64,000 nt of DNA from Ursus arctos (taxonomy: Eukaryota; Chordata; Mammalia; Carnivora; Ursidae), in contig NW_026622952.1 in assembly GCF_023065955.2 (NCBI RefSeq), forward strand, positions 33,057,813 to 33,121,812, given 5' to 3'. Below are positions 36,401-47,800 of this stretch, piece by piece. Under the pieces are notes generated by a model, which saw nothing but the letters and a program-made list of their open reading frames with translations, ran no database searches and had not been told where the DNA came from. The translations under genes and the position numbers were made by a program. The number at the start of each line of letters is the position of its first letter. The first letter of the stretch is position 1.

Positions 36401-37551
36401 AAAGCCCTTCATCTTTTTGTTGGTAGAAGTAAATATTTCATTAGCATGGATATTTGTAAGTTATTTAAGAAGTTTTTAGGTAAAGAAATTTTAGGATGAA
36501 TAGGTTGTGTTTTTTTGTTGTTGTTGTTGTTTTTGAATAAGAGCAATTTTTCTTCAAATAAAATTTGCTAATGCTCCATGCTTTAATTATCTTAAGAATT
36601 ATTGTGCATCTGAGAAATATTAAAGTTTTACCTGAAATTATTTTCAGTGCTGTAAAATGGAGTGTCCGCTTTTCCAATTCCTACAATTGAGTGTTGGATT
36701 GGATGCTTCCTCTCTTTTTCCGTAGCCCTCCAGGCAACATATGTTATTAAACCACAGACAGTCACCGGGGAGAGCCATGAGCATGTGGGAAATTAGGGTT
36801 CCTAAGTAGAAAGAAGTTGGTAAATCTGTAAAAGTGTGGATAATCTCTCTCTTGGGCCATCTCTCTACTTTAAATTATCCCTGTTAACCAAAATAAACTT
36901 AAGGAATCATTCCATGGTTAATGTGCTTTGATATATTTTGCTCAATTGTGGTCAGGAGGACTGTCTTACATTTCTATAACAAATGTTTTCTCTTGGTACT
37001 CAATGCTATTGATTTTGTGGGCAAAAGGACGTGATCAATGAAGCGACAGTTGCAGCCTAAAAATGATTGGGGCAGGAAATATAGTAATGATGAGCTAACC
37101 TCCAAAGGCTTAGCTTTGAGATGCTTATCTGGGCCTCTTGCCTTCTCAAAATTGGGAGGGGATCCTGGGAGAGCTACTTTTTGCAAGGATTCTGCTGACA
37201 CATACTTCATGTCAGGTCAAAAATACCATAAGAGCATCTTTTCCACTGTATTTTAGCCGAGGGGCTATAAACTCTTAGAGGGCACCGTTAAAAAAATCAA
37301 CTTATATTTGTTATATAATGGAAAGAGGTGACACCGAAGAGTTCTTAACTTCAAGTCCTGTAAAAGGATCAAGTTACGTTTCTTACTCATTTTCAGGCAT
37401 AAAGGTGGCCATCCAAAAATCAAATCTTCTCTACCGTAGAAACATTAGTTGACAAGTATATTTTGTCTGTATTTATATTTATAGTAAAGTTTTTACAATG
37501 TCCATTTTATGCTCATCTAATTCATGACATGTTTACTTTGATAGAATTCTT
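33455..37551. other. unique AT-rich sequence, no feature recognised
   Basis: About 4 kb without a recognisable mobile element. Small items: a LINE2/MIR-like word near 34590-34620, a C-run near 35231, a T-run near 35529-35539, a (TTG)n patch near 36515-36532. Short open frames have no recognised motif. Confidence 0.4.
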
Positions 37552-37755
37552 TTTTTTTTAACTATTGTATTTATTTATTTAATAGAGAGAGCATGAGAGA
37601 GAGAGAGCATGAACAGAGAGAGCACACAGAGGCAGAGGGAAAAGCAGACTCCCAGCTGAGCTAGGAGCCCCACGCGGGGCTCAATTTCAGGACCTTGGGA
37701 TCATGACCTCTAAGCTAAAGCAGATGCTTAACCAACTGAGCCTCCTAGGTGCCCC
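37552..37755 (-). mobile_element. CAN-SINE (SINEC), antisense, with 13-bp TSDs
   Basis: Poly-T, then TATTTATTTATTTAATAGAG, a GA-rich body, 'GCCCCACGCGGGGCTCAATT' and 'AACTGAGCCTCCTAGGTGCC'. The flanks TGATAGAATTCTT at 37539-37551 and 37760-37772 are identical, with a few extra bases before the second copy. Confidence 0.94.
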
Positions 37756-37772
37756 TCACTGATAGAATTCTT

Positions 37773-38625
37773 AAAACTGTTTCATTCATAGAGAAGATAC
37801 TGGAATGCTACAGTGTTAGGTAGATACCTTGCCAGGTGAGGATTAAACAGCAAAAATTTATATATAATCCTTTGCTGTAAGATACCCATAGTTTATTTGT
37901 CCATACACACGACATTGTGATATATCAATTAAAACAAGTATAATTCATACAAGAAGAGGGGGAGCAATTTTATATCAGCGAAGAAGGCCATTTGGAAAGG
38001 TTCTTGAACAAGTATGATCTGAGATTAGCGTGAACATTTGAATAGATTGGTGTTGGACAGACAGAAGGTAAAGGCAATACCTATGAAGAGGCCCAAAGAA
38101 GAGAACTGTCTTGGCAGTTTTGCCATATGACGCTCAATCACCCTAGATCATAAAGGGTGGTTTGAGAAAGGGAGAAAGTAGAGAGAAATTCAGCTAAAAC
38201 TGGGCCCAAGTACACTCACGAATGGTGTCCAACGTGCTGCTAAGGAACTCCACTTTACCTGCAGGCACAGTCATCAGTAAGGGTTTTAGGCAAAGAAGAA
38301 AGACAGCAAGACTGGAGACCACAGGTGAGCTGACCTGGGTATACTTTGAACCAAAGAAGCACTGATGACTTTTGCTGTTTATCTCTGTCGATACCAGTTT
38401 GCCCCAAAATGTTTTGGGGATAGCTCTGAGAACTGGGTGCACCTCTAAGGGAACTGAACTATTAATAATATTTGCATTTCTTTGGAAAATATGAGCAGTT
38501 TGACAAATTCTATAAATGCCTCCTACACACGTGTGCCCATTGGATTAAAAAATGCTATCACAAAGGAGTTTATATATTTCTCACACTAATCTTGTATACT
38601 TATTTTTAAAATAGTGGACATTTAT
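37773..38625. other. unique sequence, no feature recognised
   Basis: No repeat or exon recognised between the two oppositely oriented SINEs. Confidence 0.4.
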
Positions 38626-38768
38626 GGGGCACCTGGGTGGCTCAGTTGGTGAAGCATCTCCCTTGGCTCAGGTCATGATCTCAGGGTCCTCAGATCCAGC
38701 CTCGGGTCTGGCTCCCTGCTCAGCGAGGTCTGGCTCCCTGCCTGCTTCTGCCTCTTCCTCTCCCCCAT
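38626..38768 (+). mobile_element. CAN-SINE (SINEC), 3'-truncated with internal duplication
   Basis: A head GGGGCACCTGGGTGGCTCAG and B-box region are present, but the A-rich tail is missing. TCTGGCTCCCTGC occurs twice (near 38706 and 38729), a short internal duplication. The copy lies about 0.9 kb from the antisense SINE at 37552 and could pair with it in a transcript. Confidence 0.9.
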
Positions 38769-40994
38769 TGAACACCCCCGAAAGTTAAGCTTCTCCTAGA
38801 CGAAGGTAGGTATACGTGGTATCTGTCTTATAGCGTTAAAAGGCAGAGTAGGAAAGAAGGCCTTTTGAAACCTGTTTATTTAAAATCATGAAACATGTCT
38901 TTGGATATGTGCCTTATACATTGACATTTCTCATTAATAAGATTTAGTAGTATTTTTACAAAGCAGACTATTGATTAACAGCAACAAAAAACCAACCTCC
39001 ATTTATGAGCTATGTGTCTAATATCATATCTTTTCAAAATTAAGGATTTTTTGAGTATTATTTAGATACTTCATTGATATGAAAACTGAACGCTTGAGAC
39101 TGCAGGCAGCAGAATGCCTTAGGCATCCAAGCATATCAAAATATAGTGCACAGAGAGACTTTTACTACTCCTGCTATTTAAAGACCTATTTTCATGAGCT
39201 TATTAGCTACTAGTGATCCCGAAGGAGAAATACAATTAAAACTTAATCATACCAAAAACTGGGATTCTTCTGATTCAGCGAACTTGTAATCTATTATATT
39301 TAGTAGTTTACTTGTAAATGTCTGAACACGGAGAATGAGAATCATATAAATGGACCTCATTCTGTGGCGGTATAGCTCCTTTGAACTCACATCACAGAAT
39401 TTGCCTTTTCTGTATGCACTTCACTCTATCCTGCCCCCTCCCCGCTTTTTTACACTTTTCTGGGTTTCTAAATTGTGGCATCTCTCTTTTCTTTTGTGAA
39501 AGCAGAAGAGCTTCCATTCTCCTTAACTATCATATTATACCATTCCCTAGATCTCAGATATGAAATCAAATCCTTATAAAATAGATGATGCTGAAGAATT
39601 TGAGCCCACATTAGCAAGTCAAGTAAAGAGTTTAGAGATATGTAAAAACCACACTCAGATGATCCTGTATTTGCCCAGGAGCTGGAGGTGAACAGGGAGA
39701 TTTTATTACTCAGAGGACCAAGATGACTACAGTGTTTCTTTTGCAAATATTGATTCTCATGTATGTCCCTGCCCTACCTCCCTACCCTCACCATTGCCTT
39801 TTGTTATGGGTTAGTCTGAGCTTTTTTTAAAGTCATGTAAAACAGAAAGAAGCGGTGAGATGAAGAGGGGGATTGATTGGCATTGCATTCCACAGAGAAG
39901 AAGTGGTTTCCCCTGCTCTTATTCAGGGGCTGTTCTGCGTTGTTGCTGCAGAAGGAAGTCAGGTCAGGGTGTATCAAGCACAACAGGAGACCATGGGCAA
40001 TGGGGGATTCTGCTGGTCTCAAGCTACTTGCCCAGTTCACTTCGATGTGCTGCTCTGAGGGGGCAATGACAAATCAACTTTGCTGGCAGCTGGTGTCACA
40101 GAGGTGGTCTCTTGATCTAGAAGAGACTCAAGGCTTCAAAAAGGAAAGGAAAATGCTCTGCATGGTATTGGGGCACAGAACTTGATCCTCTCAAGGGTAC
40201 TGCTCATTCCATACCTCTTTTACTTTGAGTTTCCTGGTTTCACAAATGGATTATTTTAAGATGAAACTGTGCGTGTGTTTTAATGTTGATTCAAATTGTA
40301 ATTATTTTTGTGTTTACTCCTATCTTTCTACCGAGAAAAAGAACAAGGAACACTGGAACAGAGGGTTCTCTCAAACAAATGAAGATTCAGTTTCATAATT
40401 TTGAATAAATTAAATGAAGAAAAAAGATCAAGGTCTATAGCCGTAAAAGACTATATGTGTCACATTACTGATAGCTAAAGGAACTCATTAGTACTTGTTT
40501 TCTAGGGGGTCTACCAGTAGTTCTCCTGAAGAGTGAGGCAAAATCTTGCACCCGTGAGTCTCCAGGACTCTCCTGCTTTACTCTCCCTCCTTCTAATTTC
40601 TACTTTTCCCTTTTGGCTTCATCTTAATTCTTGTCGTCACATTGTGCCTATTCTCTCTTGTATTTTAACATTTGGAAAGTTTTGCCATTCAGCATAGGAA
40701 ATTCTTGGATCCACCTTGAGGTAACTGAGACAAATTGCCTTGTATATATATTTATTTATTTAAGTGAGTGGCAACAAAATTACCCAACAGTATTGAAGAA
40801 CTCCAATCTCTCCTTCTTGTACAAGACAGTTAGTACTTTCCCACTGAGGCACCAATCGCTTGTCTGGTTGTATATCCCTGATACTCTCCATCATCTACTT
40901 TAGGCAAATTGGTTCCGAAAGTGACACAACTATGCGTCAATATTACTTAAGTGTTTAAAGATCAAACTTGCACAAGAGGAAAAATCTCCATTCA
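38769..40994. other. unique sequence, no gene supported
   Basis: At 39804-40185 open frames overlap in several frames of both strands, in GC-richer sequence, without any recognised domain, TSD or poly(A). It may be an old repeat or a decayed retrocopy. The rest is AT-rich and unremarkable. Confidence 0.35.
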
Positions 40995-41130
40995 TCCAAT
41001 GCACGTTGATTAGTTATCCACTGTGTGATGGATGCTCTTCTTGGAACTTGGGAAATTCTTATGAACACAACAAGCAAAGCTATATGCCTTTATGGGGCTA
41101 ACGTTTCTAGCAATATATAATAAACTAATA
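40995..41130 (-). repeat. LINE2 3' region fragment, antisense
   Basis: The order 'GTTATCCACTGTGTGATGGA', 'TATGAACACAACAAGCAAAG', 'GCCTTTATGGGGCTAACGTT', then 'AATATATAATAAACTAATAT' follows the antisense LINE2 pattern (gaacaaaacagacaaa... atggagcttacattctag... aataaac). Confidence 0.65.
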
Positions 41131-41222
41131 TATATGTATATGTGTATACGTATATATTATCTATACATATAGATGTGTGTATACATTATATATTATTTTA
41201 TATATGTGTGTGTGTGAAATAT
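41131..41222. repeat. TA/TG-rich simple-sequence tract
   Basis: A scrambled run of TATATG, TGTATA and TGTGTG words adjoining the LINE2 fragment. Low complexity, no coding content. Confidence 0.8.
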
Positions 41223-41734
41223 AATTCTATGGTACAGGGAAAAATAAGGATATGGTAAAGAGGAATGGGAATGTTGAGGACAGAATGGAGGGCAGCTCTG
41301 TCTCTTTTCTCAACCTGAAGACAGGCATTCTCTGCTCTGAAGATGCAGTTCCCTTCATAGGCCCTTGGCTAAACCTCTCTTCCTCCGCCATGTGTAAGCA
41401 GGCTCCCCAAGGGTTCAGTTTTACTGCTGTAAAGGGATGCATGATTCAGATCTTCACTCTCTCTCTCCTGCTTGGGGTCATGTTAGACTAACAAGCATTC
41501 TTTCTTGATAGTTCATCCCTTTGGTGCCTGACCAATAAGGCTGGGAGCTGGGAGTTTGGTCCTTGTCCGTGATCATGAGAAAACAAGCCCCAAAGTTGTA
41601 TTACTTACTTTCTTGTTATTTACCCACAAAGAGCAACCAAATAAGAACTAGCTTGTGTAAAAGGCTTTAATTGTTGTTGCAAACAGAAAACGAGAGGACC
41701 ATGTATGAAGACTAATGTGTGTCTCTTCAGTGAT

Positions 41735-41895
41735 ACTTGCAGAATGCTTATCCATGACCAGGCAGTGCTCTAAGCACCATGCCTTACATAAACTCATTTC
41801 TCACTCAAAATAACTTCTAAAATAGTTACTACTATCATATGCATTTTACAGGTGAAGGATTTATAGGTAAAGCATTGATATTAAGCTACTTATTT
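41735..41895 (-). repeat. MIR SINE fragment, antisense
   Basis: 'CCAGGCAGTGCTCTAAGCAC', 'CATAAACTCATTTCTCACTC', 'GTTACTACTATCATATGCAT' and 'TTTTACAGGTGAAGGATTTA' follow the antisense MIR order closely. Confidence 0.8.
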
Positions 41896-41955
41896 TTGAT
41901 CATTGATGATAGAAATGACTATTTCTATAATCTAAAATGAAATTAATAGTATTTT

Positions 41956-41956
<1 letters not shown>

Positions 41957-41988
<32 letters not shown>
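41957..41988 (+). repeat. (TA)n microsatellite
   Basis: Alternating TA run of about 32 bases followed by CACATA. Confidence 0.95.
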
Positions 41989-41995
<7 letters not shown>

Positions 41996-42284
41996 TAAGG
42001 ATCAAGTAACTTCCCTATTCAAATGGCCTAGCTTATGATCTGAACCATGATTGTTGTCTCTAACCTTCACTTTTACCCCTTTACCCCTTTCTGGAATATT
42101 CAGGTTACATAATAGAGTTATACATTTTTTGTTTTTTGTTTTTTTCCTGTGCTGTGTTTATCCCAACGTATCCAATTCATCATGCATGTCATGTATTCCA
42201 ACTTCTCTTCTTAATTAATGATGTGGGAAGCAATATCTCAATTTATATGAAGTATAAAATTCTTTACATAAATTCACTCATTGT

Positions 42285-42440
42285 AACCTTTTTCATAAGC
42301 GTAAGTATTTGGAGCCTTCTTTTGTAGACAAAGAAACTGAGGCACAGCAGACTCAGAGTGATGGGCCACACCCTTGTGTTCTGAATGAAGAGCCCGGTTG
42401 CCATGGAGACATTTGGATCCAGAGTCCATGCGTCCAGGTA
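42285..42440 (-). repeat. MIR SINE fragment, antisense
   Basis: 'TTGTAGACAAAGAAACTGAG' followed by GCACAGCAGACTCAGAGTGA and, further on, 'GGATCCAGAGTCCATGC' match the antisense MIR core and the tRNA-like head region. Diverged and approximate. Confidence 0.7.
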
Positions 42441-43395
42441 CGACATGGACCTGCTTGCATATACATCTACCGTTAAAAATAAGAGCAGTTTAGAAAAGTA
42501 AGTTTCATTATGGTGCAGATCTGTAGGTCTGTTCCATGATTTTTGCGCTTTTGTGGTTTTTATATATCTAAACAACCCCGAGGCCAAGAGCAACGTGCAG
42601 CTCTGAAAGACAGCTAGCTCTTTTTCAGCTCTTTCTGCCCATCCAAAACCCTGACTGCTTGGTGTCTCTCTCCGGCACCACATTTTAGCCGCGTCTCCAG
42701 AATTCTTAGAAGCCTTAGAATCCCACAAGTTTAAAAGGGTCACAGTCATGCAAACGGGCTCATTAGCAACAATTCAGCTTCCGAGGCCTCCAAACCTAAG
42801 GACATATTATGAACTTACTAAGGCACGGGTGTGTATTTGTGTGAGTGTGTTTTGTTTTGTTTTTCATAAATCGAAACTCAACTGTCCCAATCATATTTTT
42901 GGTGAAAAACTTGATGTCAGGTTATTATTTGTGACATACTATACATTTGAAAATTGTACCAAACTGCTCCTGGAAAGAAGTATAATTAAAAGGCTTGGAA
43001 ACCTTTTAACTTTTGGTAATTGTAACCAGTCCTACGTCTCTAGCAGAACAATTTTTTTTTTTTTTTCCCTGCAAGCTGTTTACAAAGGAATTGTACTGAG
43101 ACCCCCTCCATTCAGATTTGTTTTGTTTCAGATTTGTTTTTCTCTTTTAATGCTATTGAAACAGTATCTTTTCTCTGCTGGTGGAGGAAAATCTAACACA
43201 AGGCTTTTACAGATATAACAGATTGCCTGTTATCTCATTCTGGCCTTCAGACGTTTAAAAAGTACATAAATACCGAAAATGTTCAAATGCCCGTTTAGAC
43301 ATGACTACCAAAAACTTACTGCTGGCCGCTATGTCATGCGCTCTATCCTGTGTTCGACAAAGTTCTTATACTTCAGGCTTGCAGGTGATTTTGAT
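42441..43395. other. unique sequence with two long head-to-head open frames
   Basis: A 161-codon minus-strand frame (42749-42264) and a 156-codon + strand frame (42748-43218) start at overlapping ATGs. Neither shows a recognised domain; the first runs into the MIR fragment and the second through a T-run. TTCAGATTTGTTTT is duplicated with a 16-base period at 43111-43140. Not called as genes. Confidence 0.35.
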
Positions 43396-43600
43396 TTTTT
43401 TTTTAAGATTTTATTTGTCAGAGAGATAGAGCAGAAGCAGGGGGAGCAGCAGGCAGAGCAGGCAAAGAGAGAAGCAGACAGAGGGAGAAGCAGGCTCCCC
43501 GCTGAGCGAGGAGCCCAATGCGGGACTGGATCCCAGGACCCTGGGATCATGACCTGAGCCCAAGGCAGCCGCTTAACCGACTGAGCCACCGAGGTGTCCC
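43396..43600 (-). mobile_element. CAN-SINE (SINEC), antisense
   Basis: Antisense copy with TTTTTTAAGATTTTATTTGT, GA-rich body, 'CAGGACCCTGGGATCATGAC' and 'ACTGAGCCACCGAGGTGTCC'. The weak flank similarity GCAGGTGATTTT / GCAGGCAATCTT may be a worn TSD. Open frames on both strands across it are SINE translations. Confidence 0.94.
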
Positions 43601-44009
43601 TGCAGGCAATCTTAAAGGGCAGGGGAAGAGGCTGGTGTTTTCTGTTTTCCTTACCTTAATTGAGAAGCGTAGGAGGGAGGTGATATGCCAGAGACTTTAT
43701 TAATCATCCCAAGTATTAGAACCTATGGGTTATTTGAAAGATTTATTTAATCTAAAAGTATCAACATTACCTAAAAACAAATTATTGTGAAAAACAGTTG
43801 ATATTTTCAGCTTCTGGTCATTTTTTTTTCTTTTGGAATCTTTGCTTACTGCCGTAGAGCATGCCAGTGAGGCAATAACCAGCAGAGTTTTCTTATAATC
43901 TCAACGGACTTTGCTTATCCTCCCAGCTCATCAGTGCTTCTCACTGACCTTGACATCAGATTGAACTACGGCTGTGACATTAGTGGCAATGGTCATAAGA
44001 GCTCATATT
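43601..44009. other. unique sequence, no feature recognised
   Basis: Nothing recognised between the SINE and the MIR. Confidence 0.4.
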
Positions 44010-44252
44010 TGTTAGATATGCTTAGTATGTGCCAAGCTTTGTGTTATATAGTTCACAAATGGGACCTCAGTTAATACTCTCAACAACGGTATGAATGAAA
44101 TGCTATTAATATTCCCATCTTACAGGTGAGGAAAATGAGGTCTAGAGAGGTAAATAACTTGCTCAGGGTCACACGGTAAATGTCACCCCTGACTATAATC
44201 CTGAAGTACTGGACCTCAGAAGCCAAGTCTTAACCGCTAAGCTATTTGGATT
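44010..44252 (-). repeat. MIR SINE, near full length, antisense
   Basis: The antisense MIR order is followed throughout: 'GCTTAGTATGTGCCAAGCTT', 'CTCTCAACAACGGTATGAAT', 'CATCTTACAGGTGAGGAAAA', 'AACTTGCTCAGGGTCACACG', and 'TCTTAACCGCTAAGCTATTT' at the head. One of the best preserved MIRs in the window. Confidence 0.9.
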
Positions 44253-44630
44253 AAATGTCTTTAAAGTCACCCATGAGGCTTTGCACATTGAGGTTTCTTC
44301 TGTAGTGCCACTTCATATAATAATATCTGAGAAATCTCCCGATTGTTTTCCCACAAAACATAAAATAAAAGTACCAACATATTTTGTATTCAGTCGGGAA
44401 AAATAATCTTCACCAGATCATAGGTGCTTCCATGGAGTAATTAGAGGTCTTTAATAGAGTAGGTAGTAAGCTATTTTTATTTATTTTCTCTTTCAAAGGG
44501 TTTTACCTCTGCTCCAATATGAGGTGAGCTATTGTAGATAAGAGCCTACCTGAGAATAACACCCTAAACTGAGCAATGAATTAGCATGAGCCAGATTTAT
44601 TTACTGATTGGCTGTAAGGAGTGGGAGGGA
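44253..44630. other. unique sequence, no feature recognised
   Basis: AT-rich and without recognisable repeats or exons. Confidence 0.4.
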
Positions 44631-45082
44631 GTATTAGTTTCCTAGGGAAGCCATAACAGATTACTACAGACTTGGTGCCTTAAAACATCAGAAATTCATT
44701 CTCTCACGATCCTGGAGACCAGAAGTCTGGAATCAAGGTGCTGGCAAGGCCTTACTCCCTCCCAAGGCTCTGGGGGAGAACTTCCCTTACCTCTTCCGGT
44801 TTCAGTGGTTCTAAGAGTTCCTTGGCTTATGGCCATATAATCTCAGTCTGTGCCTCCATTTCACAGGGACTTCTCCTCCGTGTGTGTTTTCTTCTCTGTG
44901 TCTTTTATAAGGACATTTGTCAGTGAATTTTGGACATACTCGAATAATCCAGGATGTTCTCATCTTGAGATGTTAAGTTAATTGCACCTGCAAAACTCTT
45001 TTCCATATCAAATCACAAACACAAATTCTCGGAGTTAGAACATAGACCTATCTTTAGGGGGGACTACTATTTACACAGCCAC
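44631..45082 (-). mobile_element. MLT1-type MaLR solitary LTR, antisense
   Basis: Begins GTATTAGTTTCCTAGGGAAG and continues 'GGTGCCTTAAAACATCAGAA', 'ATTCATTCTCTCACGATCCT', 'TTATAAGGACATTTGTCAGT', 'ATCTTGAGATGTTAAGTTAA', following the reverse complement of MLT1-class LTRs from the ERVL-MaLR group. This is an LTR only; no gag, pol or other coding sequence is attached. Old and inactive. Confidence 0.85.
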
Positions 45083-45269
45083 AGTGGGAAATGAATTATG
45101 AAATGGTCCTTATAATTTCTAACCTGTGGACCAGAAGTTAGGTCGGGCTATTAACTGAAGTAAGGAACACAGAAAGGGAGACATAAGAAGAGAAAAAAGA
45201 AAGGAAGCGATGTATTTTATTGTAGACCAACTGAGGTTGAGATGCTAGCGTTTATGCCTAGGAGTGGAT
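45083..45269. other. unique sequence, no feature recognised
   Basis: Purine-rich unique sequence following the LTR. Confidence 0.35.
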
Positions 45270-45600
45270 TCACATTTTTGTTCTGGAGCTCAAGAAAGAG
45301 GTCAGGACTGAAAATACTGGTTTTTGAAGACTCCTCAGCATATACGAGGTAAAGCCATTTGAGTGTTTTGGTTTGGCTAAGGAGAGAATATAAATAACCA
45401 TAGTGGGAAGAGAAAGAAGTCAGAGAGAATACTCTAGGGCTTGCTTTCCTTCCATTTGGTAAAGAGATGAAAGAAGAGCTATGGAAAGAGACTGAAAAGG
45501 ACTGTGCCTTTTGTGGCAGTCAGATATGATATATTGTGTTACGTACATGGAAGGTACAGGAGACGAATGTAGGAAATTTGGATTTCCAAATCCAACAGAG
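45270..45600 (+). repeat. probable ancient interspersed repeat, family not named
   Basis: The order 'GGAGCTCAAGAAAGAGGTCA', 'CTCAGCATATACGAGGTAAA', 'GGAGAGAATATAAATAACCA' and 'TACTCTAGGGCTTGC' follows the same old dispersed repeat that I suspect at 19.5-20.06 kb, from an earlier segment of its consensus. Identification is from memory of the pattern only. Confidence 0.35.
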
Positions 45601-46949
45601 GAAAGTGGATGCGGGAAGACGCCAAATAGAAATCGCCTATGTCATATTATTACTAGAAATCAGGTCTGTATCTTGCTAATAGGAAGAGTCACAGCAACAT
45701 TTCCCTTCTTTACCCACTTGATTGAATGATACCTTGTCAATAATGTATGGATTCCATACCTTTTCATTTATCTCTAGCCCTTTGTCTCCAAGTATGTGGA
45801 CAATAAGAATCGAGTATAATTTTATTGTATAGCAAACTGACCAGTATGATAAATATCTGTGCTTGTCACTGTTAGACATGACCCATGGTCTCTGTAGACC
45901 AGGAGGTTCTGAGTGACTGATTTCCCTCTCCCTTTGTGTGCACAAGGATAGTTAGTGATTCTGTCTATTAGACTAAGCAAGTAAACAAGCTTGGTCCTCT
46001 GGGCCACAAGGATGACAGTGGCGGTAGGCTCAACTTGTTTCCTGTCATTGTGTCGGCTTTTATTTTCCAACTATTGTTTAGTTTAGTTTTGATGAAAACA
46101 CAAACTTTGAATTTACAGTTTAAAAAGTGTACTTGCCTATATAAACCTTGCACCTAAACCTCATATTGGTAGCATTTCTCAAATGTGTTTCATTATGCAC
46201 CCCCCCCAAAAAAAAGCTTTCTGGACTTCTTTTTCTAATCACCACCCATCCATTAGATTTTAATGTCACAGGTATATCGTATATATATATCTGTGTGCTG
46301 GGACCTTTGTAGGAACAAAACTCATTGTAATATACAAGTTTTTTTGCAGCCCTCCCCCAACTCTTGAACCATTTTTTGCCCCTGGGGGCCATATCATCGT
46401 GTTGAGAGCACATGGATTTGGGCCTTTACATTAAAGTTCATTTTAGCATCTACAGTAGTGACTGAGCATCTAGTACGTGGAGGCAAGTACTTTACTTCAA
46501 ATTGGTGATCATTTTATGTCCAGGAGAGAGCATATTTTACTTGCTTTCCTCCACTGGAGATTTGAGCACCATTATTAATAAAGCTAATGAAAATTTAACT
46601 GCATAGATACTTATTGCTGAAGTTAAATTTTTATCCCTATTACTTGCGATTTAAGTTTAATCAAGTGCCACACTGTAGTGGGTGCCTCCAGAAGTCCGTA
46701 TCTTGACTCCATGAATTGCTCCTGATTGACCTATGGAAAAGTACTCTGCTGAATTTAGTCACACAAAAAGGAAATTCAAAAGCATTCCCACGTATTAGTA
46801 TTAATCTTTACTTTTTAAGCTGTAATAATACTGAAAACCCCTTTTAGTCTATATTCTCAGGACTGATATATTCTTAATGTACTGATTTTCCACCGCACAA
46901 ACTTGCTTCCTTAGAAGTATTCAGTAATTGGAAACTTTTTTTTTTTTTT
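45601..46949. other. unique sequence, no feature recognised
   Basis: Overlapping minus-strand frames at 45676-46413 show no recognised domain. Possible MIR-like words near 46450-46520. Poly-T at 46936-46952 borders the next repeat. Confidence 0.35.
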
Positions 46950-46952
46950 TTT

Positions 46953-47284
46953 ATGGCTGTCCAAGCCAAAAATCTTGGGCATTAGCCTTGTTACCCCGAA
47001 CTCAGTCTACAAAATCCATCGATCATCAATCCCTATCAACTCTGTCCTCAACAAGAAACCATACTCCAGCCATTTCTCACCACCCTCGCCATAGCCTGAA
47101 TGACAATTGTCTCCTACTTTAATATCCCAAAGTCCTCCCTGCTGTACCCCTAATTCCACCCTTGCCCTCTACACTCTGCTCTCAATAGCAGCCAGAGGAT
47201 CTGTTAAAGTAGAATTCAGATCATGCCACTCTTCTGCTCACTACCCATCATTAACTCCCATCCTTGAGTGTAAAAGCCATGCCC

Positions 47285-47324
<40 letters not shown>

Positions 47325-47800
47325 GCCCTGAGGCCAAGGTGATGTGATCCATGTTGCAGCTTCAACTTCCTTTCCTTTGCTCACTTTGCTCTGGGACACT
47401 GACCTCTTCCCAATTTCTTGAACGGTCTAAAACATTCCCACGTCAGGGCTTTGCATTATTCCCTTAACCCAGAATGTTCTTTGCTCATAGATTCTCATGG
47501 TTTGTCTTCACTTTCTTCTTCTCCCAGTTCAAATATGTGCCCATTAGTGAGGTTTTTCCCAGCCACCACATCTTAAATAGCCCAAATCAAAACTAAATCC
47601 TTTGGGGGACTTCTTGTCCCTTTTACTCTGCCTTATTTTTGTCTCAGAATTTGCAGCAAACCCATCTTCAGTATTTATGAAAGGCATGTCTGCCTCCACT
47701 GACCATTAAAGTCCCGCTGGGGCAGAAATCTTATCTCCGTGCTCATGGCTATATGTCTGATGTCTAGCAAACAAGAGGTGCTCAAAAATTTTTTTGATTG
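46953..47800 (+). mobile_element. LINE2 (L2) 3' end, sense orientation, about 0.85 kb
   Basis: The L2 order is well kept: 'GCAGCCAGAGGATCTGTTAA', 'CAGATCATGCCACTCTTCTG', 'ATCATTAACTCCCATCCTTG', 'CAGGGCTTTGCATTATTCCC', 'AACCCAGAATGTTCTTTGCT', 'CAGTTCAAATATGTGCCCAT', then 'CGCTGGGGCAGAAATCTTAT' and 'ACAAGAGGTGCTCAAAAATT' at the 3' end. A CA microsatellite arose inside. No intact frame; long extinct in placental mammals. Confidence 0.88.
47286..47322 (+). repeat. (AC)n microsatellite inside LINE2
   Basis: About 18 uninterrupted AC units nested in the LINE2 sequence. Confidence 0.97.

Noticed and set aside
39860..40185. Three overlapping + strand open frames
   Set aside because: No frame has a recognised motif; overlap in all frames reflects few stop words in a GC-richer patch rather than a gene.
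44631..45082. Complete endogenous retrovirus
   Set aside because: Only a solitary, worn MaLR-type LTR is present; no internal coding sequence adjoins it.
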